Numbered from the stretch's first letter, positions 16,299-27,041 are shown. The stretch: DNA of 64,000 nucleotides from Saccharopolyspora indica (GCF_027853965.1 NZ_JAQGLB010000014.1:62001-126000); one strand, 5' to 3'. Program-made: numbers and translations. The notes: a model not told the origin generated them from the letters alone.

Positions 16299-17549
16299 TC
16301 AGCGGGCGATGAGGTCGTTGAGCGCGGTGCCCGGGTCGGCGAGGGCTGCCGGGTCGACCGTGGTTCCCGAGGTGATCAGGGTTCTGAGCTGGTCCTGGAC
16401 GTCCCAGACGTTCACGTTCATCCCGGCCAGGACCCGGCCGCCGTCCAGCCAGAAGGCGATGAACTCGCGGCCGGGCACGTCACCGCGGAAGACCACCTGC
16501 TCGTAGCCGCCCGGCTCGACGTAGCCGAGGTACTCCATGCCGATCCCGCCCGCATCGGGGCTGTACTGGTCGGTGAAGAAGTAGGGGAGCTCCGAGTACT
16601 CGGCGTCGCGGCCCAGCATCGCGGCCGCCGCGGTCGCCGGCTGGTTCAGCGCGTTCGCCCAGTGCTCGACGCGGATCTGCTTGCCCAGCAGCGGGTTGTA
16701 GGCGTTGGCCACGTCGCCGGCGGCCACGATGTTCGGGTCCGGGGTGCGCAGCGAGGCGTCGACCAGGATTCCGTTCTGCACCCGGAGCCCGGCCTGCTGG
16801 GCCAGCTCGACGTCCGGGTCCACGCCCACCGCGACCAGCACCGCGTCGGCCGGGAGCTCGGAACCACCGGTCAGCCGGACGCCGGTCGCGCGGCCACCGC
16901 TGGTGCGGATCTCGTCGACCGCGGTGCCGAACCGGAACTCCACGCCGTGCGCCCGGTGCAGGTCGGCGAACACCTGCGCTACCTCGGGACCGAGCACGCG
17001 CAGCAGCGGCAGCTCGGCCGTCTCGACGATGGTCACGGCCACCTCGGCGGTGCGGGCGGCGGCCGCGACCTCCAGGCCGATCCAGCCCGCGCCGACCACC
17101 ACGAGCCGTTCGATTCCGGCCAGGGTCCGCTTGATCCGGTCGGAGTCCTCGACCCGCCGCAGGTGCAGCACGCCCTCGGCCTCGATGCCGGGCACCGGCA
17201 GCGACCGCGGGTGCGCACCAGTGGTGATCAGCAGTTTCTCGAAGTCGATGCGGGCGCCGTCGGCGAGCTCGACCTGCCGCAGCGACCGGTCGATCCGCCG
17301 CACCGACGCCCGGAGCTGGAGGTCCACCCGGTTCTCGGCGTACCAGCCCTCGTCGTGCACGTAGGCCGCGTCGAACCCGGCGTTGCCCAGCAGGTACTCC
17401 TTGGACAGCGGCGGCCGCTCGTAGGGCCGGTGCGGTTCGTCGCCGAGCAGCGCGATCCGCCCGTCGAACCCCAGCGCCCGCAACGCCTCGGCGCCCTTGG
17501 CCCCGGCCATCCCGGCGCCCACGATCACGAACCGCTCCGAATCCCCCAC
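16299..17549 (-). CDS. NAD(P)/FAD-dependent ferredoxin reductase-type oxidoreductase
   Basis: The 416-residue protein has two dinucleotide-binding sites: FAD at the N-terminus (FVIVGAGMAGAKGAE) and NAD(P) near residue 155 (LVVVGAGWIGLEVA). FAD-contacting motifs follow (PYERPPLSKEYLL, and VDASLRTPDPNIVAAGDVA with the terminal GD), then a C-terminal reductase domain (WLDGGRVLAGMNVNVWD). This is the layout of reductases that pass electrons from NAD(P)H to ferredoxins serving P450s or dioxygenases. The GTG at 17549 is preferred because GAGCGAGG precedes it and the protein then starts just before the FAD fold; longer starts up to 17615 exist. No partner ferredoxin gene is adjacent. Confidence 0.85.
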   Translation of the reverse strand: MGDSERFVIVGAGMAGAKGAEALRALGFDGRIALLGDEPHRPYERPPLSKEYLLGNAGFDAAYVHDEGWYAENRVDLQLRASVRRIDRSLRQVELADGARIDFEKLLITTGAHPRSLPVPGIEAEGVLHLRRVEDSDRIKRTLAGIERLVVVGAGWIGLEVAAAARTAEVAVTIVETAELPLLRVLGPEVAQVFADLHRAHGVEFRFGTAVDEIRTSGGRATGVRLTGGSELPADAVLVAVGVDPDVELAQQAGLRVQNGILVDASLRTPDPNIVAAGDVANAYNPLLGKQIRVEHWANALNQPATAAAAMLGRDAEYSELPYFFTDQYSPDAGGIGMEYLGYVEPGGYEQVVFRGDVPGREFIAFWLDGGRVLAGMNVNVWDVQDQLRTLITSGTTVDPAALADPGTALNDLIAR

Positions 17550-17628
17550 GACGACCTCGCTCCCCACCGGTTCTCCGCTCCGGTCGAGCGTCCGTCCCCG
17601 GCTTCCCCCGGGCAACCTGGCGAGAACA

Positions 17629-17676
17629 GGTGAAGGGCACCTTTCACCAACTGAGTCGGCGAAAGGTGCCCTTCGT
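17629..17676. repeat. Family B palindrome, copy 2
   Basis: AGGTGAAGGGCACCTTTC on the left mirrors GAAAGGTGCCCTTC on the right across a degenerate centre (CAACTGAGTCGG). Flanking GAACAGGT and ACCTGTTC extend the symmetry further out. It lies upstream of the ferredoxin reductase gene and downstream of the peptidase gene, 80 bp from copy 3. Confidence 0.7.
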
Positions 17677-17755
17677 TCCTACCTGTTCCGGTGACTCGTC
17701 CGCGTGGGAGCGCCCGTCGAGGCTCCGCCCCACCGTTGCGGGTGGGAGGTTTCGA

Positions 17756-17801
17756 GGTGAAGGGCACCTTTCGCCAAGTACCTTGGTGAAAGGTGCCCCT
17801 C
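17756..17801. repeat. Family B palindrome, copy 3
   Basis: GGTGAAGGGCACCTTTCGCCAAG mirrors CTTGGTGAAAGGTGCCC closely (given in two blocks: GGTGAAGGGCACCTTTC and GCCAAGTAC). It lies directly after the stop of the minus-strand peptidase gene, where a terminator would be expected. Together with copy 2 it fills most of this 271-bp intergenic stretch, where no gene was seen. Confidence 0.7.
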
Positions 17802-17820
17802 GGTCGTCACCTGTTCGAGG

Positions 17821-19311
17821 TCAGCGGACCGCGTCGAGGGCGTCGATCAGGCCGGCGCCGTAGAAGCCCGCTCCGCTCTTGCCGCCGGTGCAGACCGCGT
17901 CCGGCTTGCCGTCGCCGTCCGGGTCGTAGTTCTCCGGGCACTCCAGGGCGTCCGCCTGGTTGGCCAGCGCACCGATCACCTGCTGGCCGTTCCACTCCGG
18001 GTGGGCGCTGCGCAGCAGCGCGACCACGCCGGCCGCGTGCGGCCCGGCCATCGAGGTGCCCTGCATCCAGCCCCAGCCGCCGCCGGGCACCGTGGACAGC
18101 ACCCGGCCGTTCTTCGACGGGGTGTCCGGGATCTGGTTCTTGTCACCGCCGGGGGCGGTCACCGTGATGGAGCCCATGCCGTAGCTGGAGTAGTACGACT
18201 TCACCGCGTCGACGCCCACCGCGGACACCGAGACCACGCCCGGCAGCTCGCCCGGCAGGACGTGGCAGTCGTGCCCGGTCTGGCGGTCCTGCGTCGGGCC
18301 GCCGTTGTTCGGGCTGTTGGTGTCGCGGATCGGCTTGGACAGGTCCCAGTTGCTGTTGCCCGCCGACGTCACGGTCACGACGTCCTTGCTGTTGGCGTAG
18401 TCGACGGCGCGGCGCACCGCCTCCGCCGCGGCCCGCTGGTCCGGGTCGCTGTCGCACCACAGGTACCACGGGTCGACGAAGTAGGAGTTGTTGGTGACGT
18501 CGATGCCCTGCTCAGCGGCCCAGACGAAGCCGCAGATCGCGTACTCGGGGTAGATGAACCCGTCGGCGTCGACCACCCGCACGGCGGCCAGGTTGACCCC
18601 CGGGGCGACACCGGTGACGCCGACCCCGTTGCGCGCCGCGGCGATCGTGCCCGCCACGTGCGTGCCGTGGGCCGAGGTGTCGTCCTCCGGCTGCCAGGCC
18701 TCCGGCCGGGTGTCCGGGATGCCCTGGTTGACGCAGCCCACCGACTTGGACACGTCCAGGTTCGGGGCGAGGTCGGGGTGCGTCGGGTCGATGCCGGAGT
18801 CCAGCACGCCGACGGTGACGTCCTTGCTGCCCTGGGAGATCTGGTGGGCTTCGTCGGCCTTGATCTGCCGCATGTCCCACTGCTCGGGCTCCAGCGGCTC
18901 CTGGTCGGCCTGCGCGGCGAACGCGGCGGCGTTGACGGTGCCCTCCAGCGCCTCGAGCCGCGTCGACTGCGCCGGCGGGAGCTGCTCGGCGAGGTTGCGG
19001 GTGTTGCCCGCCTGCTCGACCGCGGGCTGGCTGCGCACCTGGTCGGCGAAGCCGGGATCGGTGGAGGTCGCCACGACGACCCCGATCTGCGGCCAGCTCT
19101 GCAGCACGGTGCCGCCGACGGCGCGGACCGAGTCCTCGGTCTGCTTCAGGCCGTCCCCGGTCGGTCCGAGCACGACGAAGTGCGCGGGCGCGGCGGTGCT
19201 CGCCGGGGCCGGCTCGGCGGTGCCGATGACACCAGCAGGTACCAGCAGCGCCAATGTGAGGGCCGATCCGGCGATGCGCGCGGTTCTCCCCCTCATTCCT
19301 TTGCGTGACAC
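17821..19311 (-). CDS. Secreted S8 family (subtilisin-like) serine peptidase
   Basis: The 496-residue protein begins with a basic-hydrophobic signal peptide (TARIAGSALTLALLVPAGV). An inhibitor I9-like propeptide follows at about 43-110 (HFVVLGPTGDGL, VGGTVLQSWPQIGVVVATS). The catalytic triad is D171 (VGVLDSGIDPTHPDL), H215 (SAHGTHVAGTIAA) and S420 (GTSMAGPHAAGVVALL), with oxyanion Asn in SAGNSN near 319. It is exported and presumably matures by removal of the propeptide. An ATG six codons in is an alternative start. The C-terminal part includes DPDGDGKPD, a short Ca-binding-like loop. Two family B hairpins follow the stop. Confidence 0.92.
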   Translation of the reverse strand: MSRKGMRGRTARIAGSALTLALLVPAGVIGTAEPAPASTAAPAHFVVLGPTGDGLKQTEDSVRAVGGTVLQSWPQIGVVVATSTDPGFADQVRSQPAVEQAGNTRNLAEQLPPAQSTRLEALEGTVNAAAFAAQADQEPLEPEQWDMRQIKADEAHQISQGSKDVTVGVLDSGIDPTHPDLAPNLDVSKSVGCVNQGIPDTRPEAWQPEDDTSAHGTHVAGTIAAARNGVGVTGVAPGVNLAAVRVVDADGFIYPEYAICGFVWAAEQGIDVTNNSYFVDPWYLWCDSDPDQRAAAEAVRRAVDYANSKDVVTVTSAGNSNWDLSKPIRDTNSPNNGGPTQDRQTGHDCHVLPGELPGVVSVSAVGVDAVKSYYSSYGMGSITVTAPGGDKNQIPDTPSKNGRVLSTVPGGGWGWMQGTSMAGPHAAGVVALLRSAHPEWNGQQVIGALANQADALECPENYDPDGDGKPDAVCTGGKSGAGFYGAGLIDALDAVR

Positions 19312-19484
19312 GTGTCCCTCCTATGGAGACAGAGTGTGATCCACCCAGTGGTATTCGTCGGATTCTGCGCCTGATCTGGGGAAGGTTGGTAGGGCGAAAC
19401 GGAGTAATTCACTAGCCGAGAGTGAGCTGTGCACCACGTCGTTGGCGGCTGTGCGGCGCGGCGCATCCGACTTAGAGTCGGCAG

Positions 19485-22070
19485 GTGTCGGTCGTAGATC
19501 TGCAACTCGCCCAGCCGGAACCCACCCCGAGCGCATCGGCCATGCGCCGAGCGCTCCGCCGGGCCACCGACGGTGTTTCGCTGGACGCCGCCGAAGCCGC
19601 CGTGCTGCTGCACGCTCGCGGCGATGACCTGGAGAAGCTGCTGGCCGCGGCGGGTCGCGCGCGGGACGCGCACCTGGTCGCCGAAGGCCGGCCGGGGATC
19701 GTCACGCACGCCCGCAACGTGTTCATCCCGCTGACCCGGTTGTGCCGGGATCGCTGCCACTACTGCACCTTCGCCACCGTGCCGCACCGCGTCGAATCGA
19801 CGTTCCTGGAGCGCGAGGAGGTGGTGGAGATCGCCCGGCAGGGCGCCGCGGCGGGCTGCACGGAAGCGCTGTTCACGCTGGGCGATCGGCCGGAGGAGCG
19901 CTGGTCGGCGGCCGCGGAGTGGCTGGAGGCGCGCGGCTACTCCTCCACTGTGGACTACGTGCGGTCCTGCGCGATCGCGGTGCTGGAGGAGACCGGGCTG
20001 CTGCCGCACCTGAACCCCGGAGTGCTGTCCTGGTCGGAGCTGACCAGGCTGAAACCGGTCGCGGCGAGCATGGGCATGATGCTGGAGACCACCGCCGAGC
20101 GGTTGTGGCGGGACAAGGGCGGACCGCACTTCGGCAGCCCGGACAAGGAACCCGCGGTCCGGCTGCGCGCGCTGGCGGACGCCGGGCGCGTCGCGGTGCC
20201 GTTCACCAGCGGGATCCTCATCGGCATCGGCGAGAACCGCACCGAGCGGGCCGAGTCGCTGCTCGCGCTGCGCGGCATCGCCCGCCAGTACGGGCACCTG
20301 CAGGAAGTCATCGTGCAGAACTTCCGGGCCAAGCCCGACACGGCGATGCGCGACGTGCCCGACGCCGACCTGCACGACCTGGCCGCCACCGTCGCGGTCG
20401 CGCGGCTGCTGATGCCCTCCGGCGTCAGCGTGCAGGCGCCGCCGAACCTGGTCGGCGACCAGCAGCTGCTGATGCTGCGGGCGGGCATCGACGACTGGGG
20501 CGGGGTGTCCCCGGTGACGCCGGACCACGTCAGCCCCGAGCACCCCTGGCCCCAGCTGGAGGACTTGGCCGCGACCACCGCGGAGGCCGGCTTCGAGCTG
20601 CGCGAACGCCTCACCGCCTACCCGCGCTACGTGCGCGCGGGGCTCGCGGGCGACAGCACGCAGTGGCTGGACCTGCGGGTGGCCGGGCACGTCGCGGCAT
20701 TGGCCGCCACCGACGGCCTGAGGCGGCCGGACGCCGAGATCGTCGGTCGCGAGTGGCAGGAGCCGGACGGCGGGTTCGACTCCATCGGCCGCACCGACCT
20801 GCACCGCAGCATCGACACCACGGGCCGCACCGAGGACCGCCGCGGCGACTTCGACACCGTCTACGGCGACTGGGACGAGCTGCGCGCCCAGGTGCCCGCG
20901 AACGCCGCCCCGGAGCGGCTCGACGCCGACGTGCGCGCCGGGCTCCGGCTGGCCTCCTCCGACCCGGCCGCACTGCTCGACCGAGCGCACCACGACGCGG
21001 CAATGGCCTTGCTGACCTGCGACGGAGCGGCGCTGGACGAGCTCGGCCGGATCGCCGACGAGCTGCGCCGGGAGGTCGTCGGCGACGACATCACCTACGT
21101 GGTCAACCGCAACATCAACTTCTCCAACATCTGCTACGTCGGCTGCCGGTTCTGCGCCTTCGCGCAGCGCGAGCGCGACGCGGACGCCTACCGGCTCTCG
21201 CCGGAGGAGGTCGCCGACCGCGCCGACGAGGCGTGGCGGTCCGGGGCCACCGAGATCTGCATGCAGGGCGGCATCGACCCGCGGCTGCCGGTGTCCGGTT
21301 ACGCCGACCTGGTGCGCGCGATCAAGCAGCGGGTGCCGGAGATGCACGTGCACGCCTTCAGCCCGATGGAGATCGTCAGCGCCGCGGCCAAGGCCGGGGT
21401 GAGCATCGCGGACTGGCTGACCGAGCTGAAGGAGGCCGGGCTGGGCAGCATTCCGGGCACCGCGGCGGAGATCCTCGACGACGAGGTGCGCTGGGTGCTG
21501 ACCAAGGGCAAGCTGCCCGCCGCCGAGTGGGTCGAGGTCATCAGCACCGCGCACCGGCTGGGCATCCCGTCCTCGTCGACGATGATGTACGGCCACGTCG
21601 ACGCGCCCGAGCACTGGCTGGGCCACTTCCGGACGCTCGCCGGGGTGCAGGACACCGCGGCCGAGCACGGCAACGCGGGGCTCACCGAGTTCGTGCCGCT
21701 GCCCTTCGTGCACCGCAACGCGCCGATCTACCTCGCCGGGCTCGCTCGGCCGGGTCCCACGAACAGGGACAACCGCGCGGTGCACGCGATGGCGCGCGTG
21801 CTGCTGCACGGCCGCATCGACAACGTCCAGTGCTCCTGGGTCAAGCTCGGCGACACCGGGACGACCGAGGTGCTGCACGGCGGCGCCAACGACGTCGGCG
21901 GCACCTTGATGGAGGAGACCATCAGCCGGATGGCGGGCTCCGAGCACGGCTCGGAGCGCAGCGTCGAGGAGCTGCACGAGCTGGCCGCCAGGGCGGGCCG
22001 CCCGGCCCGCCAGCGGACCACGACCTACGGCCGCCCGGGCCGCGTGCAGCTGGGCGTCAGCCCGGCGTGA
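19485..22070 (+). CDS. fbiC: Bifunctional FO synthase, CofG-CofH fusion
   Basis: This 861-residue enzyme contains two radical-SAM domains. The N-terminal CofG half has its 4Fe-4S cysteines at C87, C91 and C94 (CRDRCHYC), and the C-terminal CofH half at C550, C554 and C557 (CYVGCRFC). Together they make 7,8-didemethyl-8-hydroxy-5-deazariboflavin (FO), the chromophore of cofactor F420, from tyrosine and a ribityl-diaminouracil. The length and order match actinobacterial FbiC, whereas archaea have separate genes. A GTG start is used; the next in-frame ATG is at residue 20. Other F420 genes are not in the window. A strong hairpin follows the stop. Confidence 0.96.
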   Translation: MSVVDLQLAQPEPTPSASAMRRALRRATDGVSLDAAEAAVLLHARGDDLEKLLAAAGRARDAHLVAEGRPGIVTHARNVFIPLTRLCRDRCHYCTFATVPHRVESTFLEREEVVEIARQGAAAGCTEALFTLGDRPEERWSAAAEWLEARGYSSTVDYVRSCAIAVLEETGLLPHLNPGVLSWSELTRLKPVAASMGMMLETTAERLWRDKGGPHFGSPDKEPAVRLRALADAGRVAVPFTSGILIGIGENRTERAESLLALRGIARQYGHLQEVIVQNFRAKPDTAMRDVPDADLHDLAATVAVARLLMPSGVSVQAPPNLVGDQQLLMLRAGIDDWGGVSPVTPDHVSPEHPWPQLEDLAATTAEAGFELRERLTAYPRYVRAGLAGDSTQWLDLRVAGHVAALAATDGLRRPDAEIVGREWQEPDGGFDSIGRTDLHRSIDTTGRTEDRRGDFDTVYGDWDELRAQVPANAAPERLDADVRAGLRLASSDPAALLDRAHHDAAMALLTCDGAALDELGRIADELRREVVGDDITYVVNRNINFSNICYVGCRFCAFAQRERDADAYRLSPEEVADRADEAWRSGATEICMQGGIDPRLPVSGYADLVRAIKQRVPEMHVHAFSPMEIVSAAAKAGVSIADWLTELKEAGLGSIPGTAAEILDDEVRWVLTKGKLPAAEWVEVISTAHRLGIPSSSTMMYGHVDAPEHWLGHFRTLAGVQDTAAEHGNAGLTEFVPLPFVHRNAPIYLAGLARPGPTNRDNRAVHAMARVLLHGRIDNVQCSWVKLGDTGTTEVLHGGANDVGGTLMEETISRMAGSEHGSERSVEELHELAARAGRPARQRTTTYGRPGRVQLGVSPA

Positions 22071-22080
22071 ACACCGCGCG

Positions 22081-22118
22081 ACTTCCGTTGAAATCTCCCG
22101 TGCGATTTCAACGGAAGT
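22081..22118 (+). terminator. Strong hairpin after fbiC
   Basis: ACTTCCGTTGAAATC and GATTTCAACGGAAGT form a perfect 15-bp stem with an 8-nt loop, starting 10 bp after the fbiC stop. The stem is unusually A/T-rich for this genome. No T-run follows, so termination may depend on the hairpin alone. Confidence 0.65.
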
Positions 22119-22148
22119 TGCGTGTACCCGGCACCGAACCCGAAAGTG

Positions 22149-22164
22149 TGTGTCGTAAGTCACA
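22149..22164. promoter_or_regulatory. Candidate Crp/GlxR-type binding site
   Basis: TGTGTCGTAAGTCACA agrees with the Crp/GlxR consensus TGTGANNTANNTCACA at every defined position except the fifth. It lies between fbiC and the small secreted protein gene, about 230 bp before the latter. The assignment is by consensus only. Confidence 0.35.
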
Positions 22165-22315
22165 CCCTTCACCGGATCGGGTTGCCGACCGAGTGGCTGA
22201 TCCAGCCGCTGGCCTGCGTAGTTCTACCTAGATCGGACCCGAATTCGCGTGCCTTCCGGCGGAAAATATGATCAATCCGTCGTGGTCGGGACACGCAAAG
22301 CGACCACGCGCGTAA

Positions 22316-23728
<1,413 letters not shown>

Positions 23729-23790
23729 GCTGATCATCCGCGGGTAGCCTGCAGCCGTTCGGGGGAAGCCGTTGCGGCTGGAGGTGCACC

Positions 23791-24807
23791 GTGGCCGGGC
23801 AGCAGGACGAAAAACCGGGGCGGATGGCGCTGCTGCGCCGCAAGCACCCCTGGCTGGACCGGCTGATCCGCGCGTTCGAGCGGTACCAGAAGCAGTACGG
23901 CGACTACTACGCCGCGGCGATCACCTACTTCAGCGTGCTCGCGCTGGTCCCGCTGCTGATGATCGCCTTCGCGGTCGCCGGTTTCGTGCTGGCCGGAAAT
24001 CCCGAGCTGCTCGGGCGGTTGCAGGACTCGATCACCTCGGCGGTGCCCAGCCCGGCGATGAGCCAGATGCTGACCGGCGTCGTCGACCAGGCGATCCGGC
24101 AGGCGGGCGCGGTCGGGGTGATCGGTCTGCTCACCGCGCTGTACTCCGGCCTGGGCTGGATGACGAACCTGCGCGAGGCGCTGACCGCGCAGTGGACCCA
24201 GGTGCCGGACCAGCAGCCGATGCTGCGCCGGATGGTCTCCGACCTGCTGTCCCTGATCGGCCTCGGCGCGGCGATGGCGCTCTCGTTCGGGATCAGCGCG
24301 CTCGGCGGCGTCGGGCTGGCGCTGTTCGAGCTGGTCGGCATCGAGCACACCGCGGCGGCGGTGTACTCGCTGCGGGCCCTGACCACGGTGCTGTCGCTGA
24401 CGGCGAGCTGGCTGGTGTTCCTGTGGGTGCTGGCGAGGCTGCCGCGCAAGCCGGTCACGCTGCGCACGGCGGTGTGGGGCGCGCTGTTCGCCGCGATCGG
24501 GTTCGAGCTCCTCAAGCAGGTCGCGGTGATCTACCTGAACAGCGTGACCAGCTCCCCGGCCGGAGCGGCGTTCGGCCCGATCCTCGGTCTGCTGGTCTTC
24601 GCGAACCTGACCTCGCGGTTCATCCTGTTCGTCACGGCCTGGACGGCGTCGGCCCCGGAGAACATGGAGCTGACGCCGCCGCCCGCACCGGGCCCGGCGA
24701 TCATCCGCCCGGTGGTCCAGGTCCGCGAAGGGGTCGGCGCCCGAGCCACGGCAAGCCTGCTCGGCCTGGGAGCGATCGCCGGCTGGGCACTCCGCCGACG
24801 CCGCTGA
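23791..24807 (+). CDS. YihY/YhjD-type inner membrane protein
   Basis: The 338-residue protein has six or so membrane segments and the YihY/BrkB signature near the N-terminus (FERYQKQYGDYYAAAITYFSVL, given here in part), plus GLLTALYSGLGWMTNLREAL and a conserved second half ending SRFILFVTAWTAS. The C-terminus has another hydrophobic stretch and RRRR. It was formerly called RNase BN; that activity does not belong to this family, and a transport or envelope role is more likely. GTG start. It lies next to trpS and near the DacA-like gene, an arrangement also known from Streptomyces. Confidence 0.88.
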   Translation: MAGQQDEKPGRMALLRRKHPWLDRLIRAFERYQKQYGDYYAAAITYFSVLALVPLLMIAFAVAGFVLAGNPELLGRLQDSITSAVPSPAMSQMLTGVVDQAIRQAGAVGVIGLLTALYSGLGWMTNLREALTAQWTQVPDQQPMLRRMVSDLLSLIGLGAAMALSFGISALGGVGLALFELVGIEHTAAAVYSLRALTTVLSLTASWLVFLWVLARLPRKPVTLRTAVWGALFAAIGFELLKQVAVIYLNSVTSSPAGAAFGPILGLLVFANLTSRFILFVTAWTASAPENMELTPPPAPGPAIIRPVVQVREGVGARATASLLGLGAIAGWALRRRR

Positions 24808-24819
24808 CGGTTCAAAGCC

Positions 24820-24861
24820 CGTGAGTGGTTTGTGGGGCTATAGCGCCACAAACCACTCACG
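24820..24861. repeat. Family A hairpin, copy 2 (between convergent genes)
   Basis: CGTGAGTGGTTTGTGG and CCACAAACCACTCACG are perfect 16-bp arms around GGCTATAGCG, which can itself pair. The element is between the YhjD-like gene and the convergent TetR gene. The outer bases match copies at 2134 and 59477. Confidence 0.75.
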
Positions 24862-24865
24862 ACAG

Positions 24866-25564
24866 TCAGTCGAGCAGCCCGGCCTGCCGGTACACCGACT
24901 CCAGGTACGCCGCAGCCCCGGCGACGTCGAGCGGTTCGGGCTGCACCAGCCGGAAGAGCACGGCGCCGACCATCATGTCGATCAGCACGTCCAGGTCGGC
25001 GTCGGCCGCGATCGCGCCCTCGGCCTGCGCGCGCTCCAGCAGCACCCGGGTGTTCCGCCGCCGGGGCACGACGTAGTTGTCCCAGTAGGTCGCCATCAGC
25101 TCCGGGTGGCTGACGCTCGCCCCGAAGATGCGGGCGATCATCGCGCGCAGCCGCGGTTCGGCGATCGCTTCGGCGAGACCCGGCAGCAGCTCCCGGACCA
25201 GCGTCGCCACCGGCACGTCGGCGAAATCGGCCGGGGCTTCGGGGATCCCGTCCCGGGCGGACTCGATCGCGGCGGCCAGCACCGCTTCCTTGGAGTCCCA
25301 CCGCCGGTACACGGTCAGCTTGCCGACACCGGCGCGCTTGGCGATCTGCTCGATGCTGGCGCCCTCGACGCCGCCGTCGATGAACACCTCCAGCGCGGCC
25401 TGGAGGATCGCCTCGTCCGCCTCGGGACTGCGCGGCCGACCTCTCCGCCTCTCCGGGATTTTCAGTGGTGGTTGCGTTTCGGGGTCTTTCTCGCGTTCCG
25501 GGGTTTCTTGTGGCTGGGTTGCGTCACGTTCCCCTGAGGTGCGGTCGGGCGGGACTCGGCTCAT
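24866..25564 (-). CDS. TetR regulator with a repeat-derived N-terminal tail
   Basis: This TetR regulator has 232 residues. A canonical TetR domain begins only at about residue 39 (RRGRPRSPEADEAILQAAL; helix-turn-helix AKRAGVGKLTVYRRWDSKEA). The TetR_C-like domain ends with VYRQAGLLD. The first 40 residues are hydrophilic (TSGERDATQPQETPEREKDP) and are encoded almost exactly by a family D repeat. The ATG overlaps the stop of the monooxygenase gene (ATGA), so this start is well supported. It likely represses its own operon through the palindrome upstream of the monooxygenase gene. Its ligand may be the monooxygenase substrate (inference). Confidence 0.88.
   Translation of the reverse strand: MSRVPPDRTSGERDATQPQETPEREKDPETQPPLKIPERRRGRPRSPEADEAILQAALEVFIDGGVEGASIEQIAKRAGVGKLTVYRRWDSKEAVLAAAIESARDGIPEAPADFADVPVATLVRELLPGLAEAIAEPRLRAMIARIFGASVSHPELMATYWDNYVVPRRRNTRVLLERAQAEGAIAADADLDVLIDMMVGAVLFRLVQPEPLDVAGAAAYLESVYRQAGLLD
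25445..25545 (-). repeat. Family D element, copy 1, inside the TetR coding sequence
   Basis: Read on the minus strand, this 101-bp stretch matches 37217-37316 along its whole length. The first 44 bases (starting ACCGCACCTCAGGGGAACG) differ at one position, the middle is more diverged, and the end (GGAGAGGCGG) is identical. It encodes residues 7 to about 40 of the TetR protein, in frame. Confidence 0.8.
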
Positions 25565-27000
25565 GTCGTCCTCAGCAGGGTTGTTTCGAGCCAGCGGGTG
25601 AGTTCTGCCGGGTCCGTTCCGCGCCAGGCGAGGTGGGCGTCCGGGCGGACCAGCCAGATCTCGTCGCGCCGGGCTTGCGGTACGAGGTGCACGACGGCAT
25701 CTCCGAGCGGGGTTTCGGGCTGCTGGCCGGAAAGCACCGCCCAGCGGCCGCGGAGCTCGGTGTGCAACCGCGTCGGACGGCCGTCCGCGTCCTGGCACAC
25801 CAGGTCCGGCACCCGGTCGCCGGGCCGGGGCCGCGGGCCGCGGCGGGTGCCGAGCGGGCCGCTGCGGTAGTTCACCCACAGCTGCGAGGCCAGCCAGGTT
25901 CCGCGCCGCTGGACCGCGCCGAGGTTGGCCACCCGGGTGAACAGGTTGCGCACGGTTCGGCCGACGATCCCGTTGGCCAGCATGATCTTGGTGTTCGCGG
26001 TGGTGCCGCGCAGGACGTCCTCCGCGAGCGGCCGCCGCTCGGCCTGGTAGGTGTCCAGCAGCGCGGTCCCGGCCTGGCCCCGCACGACCAGCGCGAGCTT
26101 CCACGCCAGGTTCTCGGCGTCCCCGATGCCGGTGTTCATGCCCTGCCCGCCGAACGGGCTGTGGATGTGCGCGGCGTCCCCGGCGAGCAGGACCCGCCCG
26201 GCGCGGTAGCTGTCGGCGAGCCTGCGGTGGATGCGGAACGCCGAGGTCCAGGTGGCCTCGCGCAGCCGCGCGTCGGTGCGGCCGGTGCGCTCCGGGAGCA
26301 GGCGCCGCAGCTGCGCCAGGACGTCGTCCTCCGCGTGCTCGACGTCGGCCATCACCCGCCACCGGTCGTCGGTCTCGCTGCGCATCGGCATCGCGAGGAA
26401 CAGCCCGTCCCCGGCGAACCAGCCGGAGGAGCCGAGCCGGTCCAGCTCCCAGTCGGCGTCGACGTCGGCGAGCAGCCACTGGTCCACCAGCTGCGCGCCG
26501 GGGAAGCCGATGCCGGTGAGCCCGCGGACCGCGCTGTGCGCGCCGTCGCAGCCCACCGCGTAGTCCGCGCGCGCGGTCTCGCCGGAGATCGTGGCGGTCA
26601 CGCCGTCGGCGTCCTGCACCAGGTCGGTGAGCTCGCGATCCCACTCCACCGCGCCGCCGAGCTCGGTCAACCGGCGGCGCAGCACGGCCTCGACCTCGGC
26701 CTGCGACACCAGCAGCGCGGAGAGCTGATCGCCCTCGATCTCGCCGAAGCTGACGGTGGCCAGCGGTTTGTCCGCGGCGTGCAGGGTGATCCGGACGGCG
26801 TGCTGCGCGCGATCCGGCAGGTCGCCGAGCGCGCCCAGCCGGTTCAGCACCTCGACACCGCGCGCGTGCAGGATGTTCGCCCGCGACGTCGTCGCCGGAC
26901 CGGCGGCCCGGTCGATGACGCGAACCGGCACGCCGTGCGCGCGCAAGCCGCAGGCCAGCGCCAAGCCGGTAGGTCCGGCTCCCACCACGAGAACGCTCAT
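25561..27000 (-). CDS. FAD-dependent aromatic monooxygenase (PheA/TfdB or Rox-like)
   Basis: This 479-residue class A flavoprotein monooxygenase has the N-terminal Rossmann motif (VLVVGAGPTGLALACGL), the DG motif (YAVGCDGAHSAVRGLTG) and the GD motif (RVLLAGDAAHIHSPFGGQGM). A C-terminal thioredoxin-like region follows, as in phenol hydroxylase and rifampicin monooxygenase relatives. The reaction would be NAD(P)H- and O2-dependent ring hydroxylation. ATG at 27000 is preferred, with GGGGG at a good distance; the ATG at 27012 is inside the operator. It overlaps the TetR gene by four bases, a typical drug- or xenobiotic-responsive pair. Confidence 0.88.
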   Translation of the reverse strand: MSVLVVGAGPTGLALACGLRAHGVPVRVIDRAAGPATTSRANILHARGVEVLNRLGALGDLPDRAQHAVRITLHAADKPLATVSFGEIEGDQLSALLVSQAEVEAVLRRRLTELGGAVEWDRELTDLVQDADGVTATISGETARADYAVGCDGAHSAVRGLTGIGFPGAQLVDQWLLADVDADWELDRLGSSGWFAGDGLFLAMPMRSETDDRWRVMADVEHAEDDVLAQLRRLLPERTGRTDARLREATWTSAFRIHRRLADSYRAGRVLLAGDAAHIHSPFGGQGMNTGIGDAENLAWKLALVVRGQAGTALLDTYQAERRPLAEDVLRGTTANTKIMLANGIVGRTVRNLFTRVANLGAVQRRGTWLASQLWVNYRSGPLGTRRGPRPRPGDRVPDLVCQDADGRPTRLHTELRGRWAVLSGQQPETPLGDAVVHLVPQARRDEIWLVRPDAHLAWRGTDPAELTRWLETTLLRTT

Positions 27001-27010
27001 CGCCGCCCCC

Positions 27011-27041
27011 ATTAGTTAACGATACGGGTCCGTTAACTAAT
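27011..27041. promoter_or_regulatory. TetR-type palindromic operator
   Basis: ATTAGTTAACG and CGTTAACTAAT are perfect 11-bp inverted arms separated by 9 bp. The site sits immediately upstream of the monooxygenase start, in an A/T-rich patch that stands out from the GC-rich surroundings. It is the expected target of the TetR protein encoded at the end of this operon. Confidence 0.7.

Noticed and set aside
17629..17801. Family B palindromes considered as a mini CRISPR array
   Set aside because: Only two adjacent copies, each self-complementary with arms longer than a CRISPR repeat stem, no regular spacer length and no cas genes.
19293..22172. 959-codon minus-strand frame opposite fbiC
   Set aside because: FbiC motifs are unambiguous on the plus strand, so the antisense frame is a GC artefact.
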